Shown in pieces: positions 21,200 to 33,680 of a stretch of 64,000 bases of DNA; within the stretch, counting starts at the first letter, position 1, and the number at the start of each line of letters is the position of its first letter. The stretch is from the NCBI RefSeq assembly GCF_022539665.2, contig NC_081331.1, positions 9,021,534-9,085,533 on the forward strand, written 5' to 3'. Position numbers and translations under genes: made by a program. The notes beneath the pieces were generated by a model that did not search any database, was not told where the DNA came from, and saw only the letters and a program-made list of their open reading frames with translations. Source of the stretch: Daphnia carinata. Its lineage: Eukaryota > Arthropoda > Branchiopoda > Diplostraca > Daphniidae.

Positions 21200-21529
21200 T
21201 GTAACGAAGTCATCAAATACAGCTTTCAATTATAATTTAACTTGATTACTTGTTGTCTTTTATCCTAAAATTATGTAATATGTTTATTGTTCGTTATCTT
21301 ATCTTAATAGTACACATTATAAAATATAGTGATTCAAGTGTCATTGACATTTCCTTGAATTGTATTTTGACTTATTGTATTTTACATCCTACTTATTGTT
21401 GATTCGATTTGTTTCATGAGTAGGACTTCACGCCATCCATTTCCGTGAATCTGAAATGTTGACGCGCGCGACACTCACATAACTTGTATCCGGAGTTCAT
21501 CGGTTGCAAACGCTATGGTTCCCTTAACA

Positions 21530-21660
21530 ATCGGAAACCTATAAAAGGATGCCCCTTTTGTTCCCCAAATATAGTTCTTTCTTTCCTACAGTGCAGTTCG
21601 ATTCATTCGCATCTGTTAATTATTCTCTGTTCCGAGTTCAGTGAGCTCAGTTTTATAAAT
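21530..21660 (+). promoter_or_regulatory. Candidate TATA promoter
   Basis: tataaaagg at 21541-21549 followed by an initiator-like tacagtgcagttcg about 45 bp on. This resembles a retroelement LTR core promoter but no LTR mate was found. Confidence 0.3.
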
Positions 21661-22184
21661 TTTTAATATCTTTCTTAAATAACTATTGCTAGTGCCTTCT
21701 TGTTATTTCTTGTACGACCAATGAGTTGTTTATTTCTATATTTCCCTGCAACTTCTGTCATCTTTATCCTATCTTTGTCACGGCGTGTCACGGTAAGACG
21801 GCTTCGTATAACTCCATTTTCACCTTTCCGTTTCCCATTTACGATATATAGCTATGTATTCTTGTTCATCTAGTTGATCTATTAGAAGAAAATATATACG
21901 ATATTGTGGTAACGCCTCCCGAGTTCTTTTATTTATTATTTGTCTTAATAACGTAAAGTCATCCTTCCATTCAGGAAGAATGCTTTACATACGGAACATA
22001 TATAGAAAACAATACATATAGTCGCGAAGGGAAAATCGCGTTGTGGTTGCCATTTCTGAAAAGAGGCGTCAGCCAACGTTTAATTGCTTGCAATACAGCT
22101 TCCCTTGAAAAAGACGCTGCGACACGCCGATAATTAGCAAAGTGTGGCATTCCCTAGAATTCGTTTAACCCTAGAGATGGGCGT

Positions 22185-22290
22185 ATATCCTTCACGAGGG
22201 TATAAAAGCCCACACATTTTTTACCCTAAGTTAGTTTTTGTCAGTTCTGTAGCTCTTAAGTTCTTTTCAAGTACTCAAGTGAGTTCTCTT
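22185..22290 (+). promoter_or_regulatory. Candidate TATA promoter
   Basis: gtataaaagccc at 22200-22211 followed about 30 bp later by ttttgtcagttctg, an arthropod-type TCAGT initiator. It may be part of an unrecognised LTR. The rest of 21661-22500 shows no gene. Confidence 0.35.
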
Positions 22291-22529
22291 CATGATCCTG
22301 TATTTCAGTTAAGTAAAGTGTAGTTATTCTTCCTTTCTGTTATGCATTGTATTCTCCCCTTTTTTAGTTCAATACAATTCATTAACGAAGTAAAGTCCAG
22401 TGTGACAATATAAAAATAAAAGAAAACAATGTAACTGACAGAAATATTTAACTTCGTCATGTGGGTTTCTTAAATCTAAATAGAATCAAAAAGTAAGAAA
22501 GTAAAAGCGAAAAGTATTCTATGGCTTTT

Positions 22530-23030
22530 GACAGGTCTACGAATTTCCCGTCGGGTTTCAGTAGCTGCGCTACGGCAGAAAGGAGTAAAAATATAGTACA
22601 CTGGAATATAATTGTGTTTTCGGAGGGAAGGGCAATTTATTTTTTATAGTAATTAGTATCGTTGGAAAGAGGAGAAAATAACCTTAATTATCGAAAAGAG
22701 AAAATAAGAAAATATGGTATAGTTGGGCGAGGGAGACAAGAAAAGAAACGTACTTAAATTTTACGGCGAAAAAAGTTTTGCCGTGAAAGGTCATACGTAG
22801 TGTTCGACTTTTTCCTGAGTCAACGCAAGGGAATGGATATAGCAAGAAAACAGAGGGTGGTTGGGTGGTGGGGGGAGAGTAGTATTAGCTCCATGCAAAG
22901 AGAAGCGGCGGTAATATTTTATTCTCAGTTTGGGCTACGGACAAGCTGCAGTATGAAAATGAAAGGGAAAGTGAACAGTAATGTGTGAGATATCGGGACT
23001 AAGATGTAAGAGTTGGAGCTACGTTTTTGT
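22530..23030 (+). repeat. Right arm of the diverged inverted repeat pair
   Basis: Aligns with the reverse complement of 12990-13570, beginning with tcccgtcgggtttcagtagc and continuing through gaaaagttttgccgtg-like and gagttggagctacg blocks. The arms are clearly diverged. Confidence 0.6.
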
Positions 23031-23799
23031 GAACTTTCTGGAGTGTATAAGAAAGATACGTACAAGAGATATGGGAAAAGGGAACACAAGGGAATTTCAA
23101 TAGCGGTCCCAAAAATTCGTCATTCGTTTGTTATTAATGTTTTTTATGTTGTTTTTAATTATTGTTCAAGGGTATTTTCTACTCATCTATTGTGTTAGTT
23201 TTTTAATATATCTCACAAAAAGGGAGCTATTTCAATAGTGACTACCAAATTGTTATACTGTGCCACTTGTTAATGGGATTTTATGAAAGTGAAATAAAAC
23301 TTAAGATTTCGTAACCAAAATCAAAACTTCGTTAAATCTTACTTAAATGGCTTTACGTTTCGAAATCTATAACGACAATGGTATTTTATGGCATAAAAGA
23401 TGTGGAATAAATATAGGGCGTAAATTGAAATGGGGGGGATATATGTCTCTAACGAGCCCAAAGGCTAACCAAATGAAGCCACACCTCTTACATCACTCAA
23501 GCGTTTAACAAGTGAAAGTGAATGTATTCCCTCCTACTATACCTTGATATTTGTGTCCTGCAGTAGTATAAATACCGTATGTTTGTAACTTGCACTTCGG
23601 AGTTGTTTCGGCAACTCACTGACAATACACGAGGTTATGAAACTTTACAATTGGAGGTACCAACGAGACTCTCATTTGTTGTCCAGTAAAAAGTTTCTTA
23701 CCCGTACCATATTTCAGTGATTGTGCTCTACACTTACCCGACGAGTCTCCAACAACTCTACCAGACCAAGGAACATCATCAAAGGTAAGCGAATGCTGC

Positions 23800-24590
23800 T
23801 TGATCATATTGCACCAGAGACTACTCGTAAAGAGAATACCTGGTATCCAAACGTTTTCGACGAACTATCCCCACCTTTGTACCCTGTACTCCCCGAATCA
23901 GACACAACCAACCAAAATCCTAACTGTTTCCCTCGGTGGCAACACCGAAAACCTTGACAGTTTATTACAGCAGATTAACATCGTGCATGGCAAAGAAAAA
24001 GAATTCCTTTTCGGTACCATCAGAGTTTTGCAAAAAGAAGTAGTGCTTGCGCAGATTGCAGAGAAAAAATATTCGTCTGACCTCAACTCCGAGTTACAGA
24101 GCTTGCGAAAAAAGCTAGATAGCAACCAGAAAAATGTAAAGAGTTCCAAATACATCTTAAGTAGTTCCCTCGAGCAACTCCAAGAAAGTAACGAAGCACT
24201 CAACAACTCCCTTGAAGAAGCTAACATCCGAATCAGCGAATTAGAACGCAGCCTTGAAACTACCACAGCAACCGAAAACCAATTACAGAACCTTTTAAGA
24301 AAAAGAGAAGAAAATAACACAGCTGTTGAGAGAGAAGGACAAGAAATAATTAGGAAGCTTGAAGGTGAATGAAAATAACTGGTTACGAGGATAGAAACCG
24401 CCGAGCAACAGATAAAAGCAGCCTTGGAAACAAAACAACTTCAGACAGAAACAAAGGAAACAAAAGAAATCCTTGAAATGACCTTAACCGAAAGACTGGT
24501 CTACGGAAAATTCTGATGATATCACAGCAAAAAAGGAGAACCTTGAAAAGGAGTTACAGGAGCTAAATAAACAGACAGGCCAACGCTCAC
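23800..24590 (+). pseudogene. Element E gag, N-terminal coiled-coil part
   Basis: Long Glu/Lys/Gln/Leu-rich heptad sequence (for example SSLEQLQESNEALNNSLEE). A stop at 24372 and frame changes after it break the gene, but coiled-coil coding continues (KKENLEKELQELNKQTGQ) up to the point where element D begins at about 24593. Confidence 0.55.
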
Positions 24591-24592
24591 AG

Positions 24593-26103
24593 TTGCTCCA
24601 TCATCGGCACCAGCAAGCTGCTCAGCATTCCGACCGTTTCTTCGTCAATGACACTCGTGACGTTCATTGGCAGCAACTGTCGAAAGCTCGCTTGCAGAAC
24701 CCAGTCATCTGAGGTTGGCGAACAAAGTCTTGGGATTTTTATCACCCGGCAGAACTTGTGGAAAACCTATTCCGCCGATCCTTTTACCAGGGCACTGGAG
24801 CACTATAGTCACATTGCCTTTCCCCGCGTAGCCCCACTTTCGTCCTCTGACATAAAATAGATCGATGCCGGCCCACTTTTTACTGTCTAAACGACAACTC
24901 TTTTGAATGGCTCCTTGCTCCTGCAGAAACACGGCCGACGTACAGCTCTTCATTCTTCCTCTTCGGTCAATGGGCTTCAAGAAAGGGCACACACGGCCCA
25001 TGAACGGCGCGCATTTTCGTGCTTCATCAGCGTTGAACTCCACAAACAGTTGATGATCCGGCGACACTCAGATACGGAGCCAATCCAGCGTAGGAGTGGG
25101 AAACCAATTCCCCCATGCTGGTGGCTACTCGGAAAAACGCTATAAATCTGCAAAGCGTAATTAAATTCAAATACTGGTAAATGAATGAACAATCGAATGT
25201 TGCCGTTTGCCAGTGCCGCCTCCACCCTAGCTTCTTGGTGGTCCACCCTTGAAGCGCTGGTGTCAGTCCCCATCCTTGTGGTAACGCCTGGCGAACGGAC
25301 TCTAACGCTTGACTCAGTACATTCGGGGGGCACATCAGAGGTGACAGCTTCCCTATTACTGCGTCCGCTAGCCCCCCTAGCTCCGTGCAGGACTTGCGCC
25401 GTCCAGTCCAATGCGCGGATAGCTTTCTCGATCGACCTCGCCACTTTTTGGAGATAAAACAATTCTCTCGTCAGGTTTGTCCAGCTCTCGTTGAAGGCCT
25501 TTCTCAGCTGAGCTTGTTCGCGGCGCATCTGTCCCGACGCCGCCATCAAGCTGTCAATTGCTGTTTCATGTTCCGCCAGGTGTCCCAGCGTGACATTCAG
25601 GAGTGTTGTTTGCTCCTGAAGAAGGTGCACTACTTCCAGGTCTTCTTGAAGAAAGATTCGAGCCTTGAATACACCGATTCTAGCTCCTCGGTGGTAGCGG
25701 CCCCAAATAACCAGCTAAGTACTTTGCCTACAGTGTCGAACAGGCCGCGCCTCCGGCAAGTCCCATTGCCCTTCAGAGCTCTCCCCAGCTCCCTGAACTC
25801 CTGTCGACGACGCTCCGCTCTGAACTTGGTTTCCACGTCGTACGCAGGGTTCTCCAAGAATGGCTTCACTTCCACAGGGAAATTTCCCGTCGCGACTTTG
25901 TCAAATGCTCGAAGCATTTCGTCCACCCAGTTGGTGACACGCTTGATCACCTGCTCCGCCCGTTTTGTTGGCACATCGTAAATGACGATCCATTCAGAAT
26001 CGCCTAATGCTAGGGTTCCCTCCGGTTGAAAAACGGCTCCTTCAGTCATCACGCATTTGCCTCTCATTTCGTGCGCATGACTTACTATTTTCAAGTATCG
26101 CAC
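24593..26103 (-). pseudogene. Element D envelope, main part
   Basis: Matches the envelope of C segment by segment: EGAVFQPEGTLALGDSEW near 26000-26050, a shortened basic cleavage region (CRRRGLFDTVG) near 25735, heptad-rich LLQEQTTLLNVTLGHLAEHE near 25560-25625, and cysteine blocks near 24800-25000. It is truncated before the membrane segment and has several frame changes. The usual RxKR-type site is altered. Confidence 0.75.
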
Positions 26104-26880
26104 GCGTTACCGATACCGATACTTTTACCTTCTCAACGCCATCTAGGAGTGAAATTTATTACTAAAATTATTTTCCGGTAGATGGCGTTTATCAACATTT
26201 CAGCTATCACAGTTTTATTGGGACTTACGCTTTGTCTTATCAGTTGACCAACAAAATATAAATACAATAATAGTATAAATTTTTTGCATTTGCTTTATTG
26301 TTTGTTGATAGTTCTCCAATTTTTTTATAGCACATGGTTTTTCCGTCTCGTCTAACCAATTCAATTTAAATTTCGGATGCAATAGTGCAGAAAGAACTAA
26401 AACGTCGTCTTTGAAGCAAAGAAAAAAACGAGTATCCAATGCTGACATAATCGCAGAAAAAATTATTTGTAATGAAAGATCCCACTCTTTTCTTTCAAAG
26501 CAATCATGTTTTTTTCAAAATACTTTACGTCGGAAGCAGGTATCCTATTGACACTTTTAAGTCCGATTGAAGGACATCTAAAGCTTCTGCTAGTGGCCTC
26601 ATGATCGTCACGTATTCTTTAATGTAATCTCCGAATCGGCTGCTGCAGAAGATGCACAGTGATGACAATAAAATTTTAGGTTATCGTAGAACCATCTGTT
26701 GGCAGAAAAAGTAGTCATACTTTTACTCCTAGATGGCGCCAAATATTAAAAGTATCGGGATCGCAAGTCAAAATTTATGATCCGATACCGGTACCGATAC
26801 TTTTACAAAAGAAATATCGCGGTACCAGTACCGGTAGTATCGCGATACTTTTTATTATCGCGATAGTCCAACCCTGCTGC
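26103..26880 (-). mobile_element. hAT transposase relic inserted in the element D envelope
   Basis: Coding fragments on the minus strand at about 26640-26215 show hAT C-terminal landmarks: YIKEYVTIMRPLAEALDVLQ, a GYLLPT motif and LLHPKFKLNWLDE. The termini are rich in taccgatac/tatcgcgata palindromes. The right end carries caaccctg; the expected complementary left end is degraded, and no target duplication could be confirmed. The envelope signal peptide lies on one side and the ectodomain on the other. Confidence 0.65.
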
Positions 26881-28165
26881 CCAATAGCGCAGATCACCGA
26901 TAGCAATAGTATGTTCTTTATCCAACCTGGTGCCCGTCTTTGTCGGGCCGGACGGCCAGGTGGCGATAGCACCTCCTCTTGAACCCCAGCCTTAGGATCC
27001 ACTTCCACTTGTAGGCCTTCGCTGCAACCTTCCTGCTCTATCATTTACAGTGGCCGGCGTTTCGCCTTCCCCCTTGCGTCTTTCATCTCGAGTTGTCTAA
27101 CCACTGCCGCGGTGTCACTTTCCAGCGATCTCTCAGGACTCGCGCCGCCACCTCAGGTTCCATCGTTGCCTCTGGTTCCTCGGCCACTGCCGCGGTGTCG
27201 TCTTCTGGTGTTCTCCCAGTATTGTCAGCACGCATCACTTTCTCAGCTTCTACCACGCCATCGGATTTGTCATCCAACTCTACAACAAACTTCTTCATTT
27301 GCGAAACATGGACCACAATGGTGATCTGCCTAATCACCTTGAATGGGCCTACGTACTGATGCATTAGTTTTTTCGCCAGCCCTTTCTTCGTCTGTGGCCG
27401 GAAGACTAATACCAGGTCACCGGGTTCGTATACCAGTGCCTCACTGACTCTGGTGTCATATTGAGTCTTCTGGCGCTGCTGCACCAGGGCCAATCTATCT
27501 CTTACGTCTTCTCTCAAGTTTGACGATGCCTTCATCAGCTCCTTTGGATCGGCAAGCTTTGTTTGATTCGGCCCCGTCGCAACTATCAGGTCCGTCGGAA
27601 TCGCTGCTTCCCGCCCATACACCAGCATGAAAGGTGTATGATTGGTACTCTCCTGAAGCACCGAGTTGTAGGCAAACGTGACAAACTCGAGGAATTCGTC
27701 CCAGTCCTTGTGACTTTCATCCACATACATCGCTAGCAAGGTCGCCAGTGCCTTTTTTGTCGCTCCACAAGACAGTTGACGCCTGTTGGTGGTAAGGCAC
27801 CGTAATCCAATGGGAAGGTCGTAGAAGGGCGAACAGCTCACGGGTTACTTCTGCCGTGAAACACTTCCATTGGTCGGACGTCATCTCCCGTGGAATTCCA
27901 TGCCGCAACACAATTTCCTTGACGAAGAATTTTGCTATCTGCCGAGCCGTGGCATCCGGTACGGCCCTCGTTTTTACCCACTTAGTAAGGTAGTATGGCG
28001 ACGATCACGTTTGTATTCCCGCTTCGTGATCGCGGGAATGGACCCAGGACGTCTATCCCGATCCTTTCAAATGGTTCTCCCACTTGTGTAATCTCCATGC
28101 GTCCTTTCTTTTTCCCTCGGTCCGGGATCTGTGTCTGTCAACTTTTACATGCCTTGACATACCGG
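26881..28165 (-). pseudogene. Element D integrase and envelope N-terminus
   Basis: Integrase core remnants: RHGIPREMTSDQ near 27870-27910 and a WDEFLEFVTFAYNS...FMLVYGREA segment near 27615-27700. A C-terminal chromo/GPY-like segment with YEPGDLVLVF and YVGPFKVIRQI follows near 27330-27440. The tail MRADNTGRTPEDD near 27200-27230 is the part retained in element C. The envelope signal peptide segment (APGWIKNILLLSVICAIG) is near 26895-26950. Frame changes and lost acidic residues make it inactive. Confidence 0.75.
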
Positions 28166-28166
28166 A

Positions 28167-29600
28167 TCACTGCTCTATCATCGTCGGCCAATAAAGCGTC
28201 TGCCGAACCCTCTCCAGACTGTCCAGGACTGAACGTCCATCGCCATAGCCGCTTCTGGAATAGGCGTCGCGTCTACCCCCTTTTGTACTGGGCAACGCGA
28301 CAGGGCATCTGCATCCTCGTGTAGGCTTCCCTTCTTGTAACAGATGGTAATGTCGTACTCCTGCAACGAAAGCTCCATCTTTCCAGTCTGCCACTTAGTC
28401 CTGTTTTGTCATCAGCCAGCATAGGGCATGATGATCGGTCTTCACCACCACCTGCGTTCCCCAGACCTATGGCCGAAATTTCTTCATGGCACATACATTG
28501 GCCAGACACTTTTCGGTGATTGAGTAGTTCCTCTCGGACTTGTTTAACACTCGTCTCGAAAAACAAATGGGCATGGAATGTCCATCCCTGTCTTGCATCA
28601 ACGCAACGCCTTTTCCGTAGTTGCAAGCGTCCGGGTGTATCTCAAAGTTCTTCGCATAGTCTGGATGCGCCAGCCGCGCTGCAAAGCTACTCTGCTCTGG
28701 CTCTCTCCACCGGAAAATTCCTTTTCCCTCCATTGCCATGAGTGGATACGCCGTCTTGGCGAAGTTCGGCACGAACTTGCGAAGAAGGAGCAAAGGCCTA
28801 CAAAGCTCTTCACCTACTTCCTCCTTACTTTTTCACTAGCGTTGAGGTTTGGGCCAGCGAAGTTCTCGATCGCCTTGCAGTGTTCAGGATGTGGTTCAAT
28901 TCCAGCTCGGCTTACGACGTGGTCCAACATTCGCACACGATCATTCCCGAGAAGCGCGTCGCCTTGGTAACTGCTTGATTGGAGCCGCATCTCCCGTAGG
29001 GATAGGCTGCTCCAGGACCGTGCATTGACCAAGGCAATTGCTGCTTTTGCAAACACATCTTGGAAGGTCATCAATAGTGATATGAGGTCCTCGCGATCCT
29101 CCCCCGTCAGTGCCGACGCTACACATTCTTCGAACATAGCCGGGTCTTTCAACTTTCTAGGCCGCTCGCTACCCCTCCCGGCTGCACGTCCATCTTCCAT
29201 TTCCAGTGGAAGATTGCTACTCTGGTCGACAGTCACCAATTTGCCGGAGGGATGTCCCTTCCACAATCACATGATCTGTGTGGTCCACGTTCATCACGTG
29301 AACCACTGCATCCGATTTGGCACAGTCGATCAACGCGTTTCCCGCCGATAGGCCACTTTTCTCAAACAGTTTTTCCGACGGGCGGAGGAGCATAATTGCG
29401 TCCTTGTTTCCTCCCTCTGGGATGAGACACCTTCACAGGCACCGCACTTCTCTTCGGCACCGTGACACGGACGGTTGCAGTCACCTTCCTTATGGCGTCA
29501 CTGCCTCCGACCGCTCCGATATCAATCGCTCTGAGCTCCACCGTCGGAGGGCTCTTGAAGCAGATCTTTAACTCTTTGAAGAGCTTCAACAAATTTCTTC
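28167..29600 (-). pseudogene. Element D PR-RT linker, RT connection and RNase H
   Basis: The linker segment ends with FQDVFA near 29050. RT is reduced: after GDAAPIKQ the palm is missing, and the sequence resumes at LDHVVSRAGIEPHPEHCKAIENF near 28840-28920, then SFVGLCSF. RNase H shows PDACNYGKGVALMQDRDG near 28590-28635 and the C-terminal LQEYDITICYKKGSLHEDAD...LSRCP near 28285-28370. Several frames are used. Confidence 0.75.
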
Positions 29601-29625
29601 CCATGATGAAGTCGGGTCCGAAAGT

Positions 29626-31110
29626 CTACAGCACAACGGCTTTCCCTTCCACTGACGTGTTTTTTTTCCTCGTCAGGGCAACTGTCCCTCTTGGTTGCAT
29701 AGGTTGGCCATCCGCTGTTACCACCATGGGCCTATCCCATGGGGTAACCTTCAGATTCAACTTGCTTGCTAATGGTGGCGTGATGACGGAAATGACCGCT
29801 CCCGTGTCCACTAAAGCTTCCACTGGAGATCCACTAATCCAGATTGCTTCTGTAGGCTGTTGATCGCCCCCATTGGCCGCCCCAATTGCTTGTCTTTGTT
29901 CTCCGCCAATCACAGCACAGGCTGCTTTTGGCTCCTCCCTCTCCCGCTTTGTAGGACTTGATGTGCCTTCTCGATTCTTTTCCTTAGGACAATTTTTTGC
30001 GATATGTCCCTCGTTGCAATTGTAACATCGGAACGAATTATTTTTCTTTGGCTTCCGATTCCTTTCGCCTTTTCCGTGGTCGATGCTCTTCCTTCTCGAC
30101 TGCCCTATCGCCTTCGTCAACTCATCCCGCAGCTCTTACCAAGGCCTACTGCCCCGATGGGAGCTTTCTCATTCTCCCGGCGTGCATCTTCATAGCCTCT
30201 TTCGTAGGCCGTTTTCACAGCATCTGCATAGAGTCTTGCTTCTTCGAGAAACTCCTCGCAGGTCGTGATTCCGAGCACATACAGCCTTTCGTAAAGAGCT
30301 GGGCTTAACCCCCTGAACAGGTGGTCAATGCAAACCTCTTCCGCCATATCTGGTTGCACGATACGGCACAAATCCATAACGTCGTGGTAGTATTCCGTTA
30401 TGTCTTCGTCCTTCCCCTGGACTCTCATCCGCAGTTTTCTCTCCATTTGGCGCTTTAAGTTCACTGCAACAAACAGCTTCAGAAACAACGTCTTGAGCCC
30501 AGGTACTTCCCTCTCGCGCGCTGGCTGCCCTTGCTCCCCCACGAATCTCTCTCTTCGGTCTTCCCAGTGTTCCGGACGCGCGTTCCCCGCGTCAAGGCCT
30601 ACAATCCACTTTTACGTCGCTCCATCGATCGGCACGTCTATCGCTCTCGCCAAGTCATTATTGGTCCATCTGTTGTGGCGACCGATCCTTTCAAATCGAT
30701 CAATGCACTCCACAGCATTTTCCTTTGCCGTGCCGCGGAATTTCTCCGACTCCTTATGCTGGAAAATCGACCTTTCCGCCATGTCTTCCTCGTCTACAAG
30801 AAAAGGATCCCACACTAGTTCCTCTTCTTGAGCTATGGACTGTCCCCTTGGCGAATCTTCGACACTAAATCCACTTCTTTCTGGCCTGACTGACACCGCT
30901 GTGTGTGGCGTGCTAGACGCCCTAGGTCGTAGGCCCTCGCGCGGGCTTCATCTTTCCAAGTCCGCTAGTCGCTCTTCCGCCGCGTCGTGTTCTTCCGTCG
31001 ACAGCTGCCTGCGTCGACGATCTCTCGGTGACGCCAGTGGTGTCAGCTTCCACGCCAACCGCGCTCGCCTACGACTCCTTTCCCCAGCGTCTGGAATCAG
31101 ACCTCTCCCG
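29626..31110 (-). pseudogene. Element D gag and protease
   Basis: Gag N-terminal MSHGRG near 31110, capsid segment YYHDVMDLCRIVQPD near 30345-30395, a complete zinc knuckle in one frame (C-YN-C with NEGHIAKNC, near 30000-30030), and protease active site DTGAVISVITP near 29780-29815. The zinc knuckle here is in frame with the protease, in contrast to element C. Deletions remove parts of the N-terminal linker. Confidence 0.75.
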
Positions 31111-31225
31111 TGTGACATCAAAACGAGGACCCACTGTGACCCACTGCCAATCACACGTTTTCTCGACCGTTGTTGTGGCCTCGTGCCCAACAATAAATTG
31201 CTGAGTCCGACTTTCAGAAACCCCT

Positions 31226-31255
31226 CATCATCATGCAAAGTCCATTGGCGCTAAA
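31226..31255 (-). repeat. 30-bp stub of the element D 5' LTR
   Basis: Ends caaagtccattggcgctaaa, matching the outer end of the family LTR (caaagtccattggcgctaca in A). The remaining LTR and primer site are deleted, with the stub joined to the gag leader. Confidence 0.6.
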
Positions 31256-31256
31256 A

Positions 31257-33060
31257 TAAGAAACAACAGGTAACATTTGTTGAAACCGAAGATTTAAACA
31301 ACTCAAACGAACCAGGAGAAATAACAAAATTAGTAAGTGAAATAAGCGACCTAATTTTGCCAACAGACAGTGGAGACAAATCTCTCCACTACGAGCCTGA
31401 ATCAGAACACATCGTCGAGCTCCAGCAACGCAACGACGACCTAAGAGACCAAATAGAGATTCAAAACGATAACATCATTCAACTAGAACAGAACTATCGT
31501 GCTCTAAAAAACAAAATGGGACTTTCGCACAAGGAGACTTCGAGGACTGAACATGACACAACAGATACCAAAGACTCAAGCATAACTCCAACCCAACCTA
31601 TCGTAAAAGCACTAGGAGAACTGTTTTCAAGGGAAGACAAAAAGTCTATACCGATTTTCTAAGGAAAAAGTACGAGGTGACGAGTTAGGCTACGACGAGT
31701 GGAAAACAGCCATCTTTGTAAGGTTCCAGGATGCATACGACATAGCAGCATTACGAAAAAAGTTGTCGATGCTAAAACAGAAACCTGAAGAGAAATGCAA
31801 AGCCTTTATCTCAAGAATCAACAGCCTCTACGAGTCCATTGAAGGCAAAGAAGAAAAATCAGACCAAAACCAAACCATCATCGATGGTCGACTCATAAAC
31901 ACAGTCAAGAGAATGAGAGATTATACCAAAATCCAAATCCTGATGCAAGGCATTTTACCAAAGTTAAAAGCAGAACTTTCGTTCAGAATGGCCGAAGACT
32001 CTGAAGATTTCGACCAGTTATGTAAACAACTGATCATATCCGAAGGCGTTCTACAAAGCAAAGAGACTGCAGGCGACAAAGAAATAAACGCAATAATTAC
32101 AGGGATAACGCATCACGAGAAACAACAAGATAACGAACTTTCACAACAAAAGACAGAAATCGAAATCCTAAAACAAAAAATACGTGAACTGGGAAATACT
32201 AATAAGAATCGTGAATTATCACAAGATAGCGATATAACCAGACTTGCCGCGATCGCAATCAAAAATTGATCGCCGATCCGATCTTTTGAGAAAGATCGGA
32301 GATCGGATCGGCGATCCCAAAAAATTGATCGCGATCCGATCATTTTTAGCGATCAAACTTTTCGCCATCTAGCGGAAAATTTTGCAGTCGCATGGCTCTT
32401 TTCACTATTATTTTTGCGAATGCCAATTGAGGGAAACTGTTTAGGATTCACCCTCAATGGCCGTCAGTGACTGCCGCTGTGACAGCCAATGCAACATTCG
32501 TTAGACGGTGTGAATTTTAAGCGTTAGATGGCGCACAAAAATGATCGGTAAAAATGATCGGCAAAATTTGATAGCCGATCCGATCTTTTGCAGTTTGATC
32601 GGATCGCTTGATCCGATCAAACTCAAAAGATCGGATCGGATATCGAGATCGGAAAATAGATCGGCGCGGCAAGTCTGGATATAACGGTAGCAGCAGCGGA
32701 TCCTTACGAACAAAGAACTTCACGATCAAGCGAACGATATTCCAGACCACAAAATCCACGAGTACTCCACGAAAGATCGAATAGCAGAGGTTCCAGTCGT
32801 GACAGAAACTTCAATTGTAGCAGAGAAAACAGCCTATACCGCAACAACTATAATTCATCACGAAGAGAAGGTATCCCCACAGGGTATAGACAACTGAATT
32901 ACCCAACCTACCAGCAACCACCTCAGAGATCTTCGTACACAAGTAGTCATACAAACTACAATCGACCCAATTTTCAACCACACAACAATCAACAGGTGTA
33001 TCCCCAACCCCCCCATCCCACCCCATCCAGAACCAAAACACGATTGTGTGGGGGGACAGA
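31257..33060 (+). pseudogene. Element E gag, C-terminal part (interrupted by hAT MITE)
   Basis: The coiled coil continues from the left side of element D, then a Retrotrans_gag-like region: a YDEWKTAIFVRFQD segment near 31690-31735, KKLSMLKQKPEEKCKAFISR near 31760-31815, and FDQLCKQLIISEGVLQSKE near 32010-32060. After the MITE it resumes with a Ser/Arg/Asn-rich tail (SRDRNFNCSRENS). A stop near 31661 and a frame change precede the capsid part. Confidence 0.6.
32239..32677. mobile_element. Non-autonomous hAT element (MITE), 439 bp
   Basis: Perfect 13-bp terminal inverted repeats CAGACTTGCCGCG / CGCGGCAAGTCTG and a perfect 8-bp target duplication GATATAAC (32231-32238 and 32678-32685). Both are hAT hallmarks. 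The interior is packed with gatcggatc palindromes and has no coding sequence. Removing the element and one duplication restores the element E gag reading frame. Confidence 0.93.
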
Positions 33061-33680
33061 TCAACGAATAATTCATACTCACAAACGTTGATTAAAGGAA
33101 ACGGATACATAGAACTTCAAAGAATGCCGGAACACGAAAACACCAGCCGTTTCTACGACACGAATCGACAGATCGAGATCTCGTTCCCCAACAAAAAAGA
33201 TCGAGATATCACACCAAAAGGTTACAAAGTTGTAGGAATACCACTCACGTACCTAATTTTTCCACCGGAAACTACAAGATACTGTAGATGTTCAAAACTA
33301 CTATAAATACATGCCTACAAAATACCTGGATAACTCAGTATGCAAGGACTATAGAGTACTTCAACAATCCAAGCAAAGAAGATCAATTCAACACGAAGAC
33401 ATTTTTGCTGAACACTCCTCTTGAAGACTCAGACACTGGTAAACGCCTATATAACATTTCGTACGCCTGGGAACCTATAAGGATGGGATAGCAATAAGCA
33501 ATTGGAATCGAGGAAAAAGGACGGTTAGTAGTACACAACGCCACGATATATGTAACCTACAAACCTGGAGAAAGTAACCCGATAATTGCCCACTATCGTC
33601 TAAACGACAGTGACCCACTTCCACCAGGATCAGAATTCGAATACATCGTAGATCAAACAATACGACTTAGACCAAGCTGA
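33061..33680 (+). pseudogene. Element E unassigned coding remnant
   Basis: Coding-like sequence in shifting frames between gag and glycoprotein, with segments such as ELQRMPEHENTSRFYDTN and NATIYVTYKPGESNPIIAHY. I do not recognise a domain. It may be the N-terminal part of the glycoprotein or a separate gene. Confidence 0.35.

Larger units (their letters stand above)
24593..31255 (-). mobile_element. LTR retroelement D, near full-length relic (A-D family)
   Basis: Minus-strand order: stub of 5' LTR (31226-31255), gag, protease, RT connection and RNase H, integrase, envelope (cut short at 24593). It is the only family copy here with RNase H and integrase, so it shows what the intact element looked like. 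Both ends are truncated, many frames are broken, and the RT palm is deleted. It sits inside element E and is itself interrupted by a hAT relic (about 26100-26880). Confidence 0.8.

Noticed and set aside
26103-26880. Clean target duplication for the hAT relic in element D
   Set aside because: The right terminus is recognisable but the left is degraded and the flanking octamers do not match, so the boundaries are approximate.
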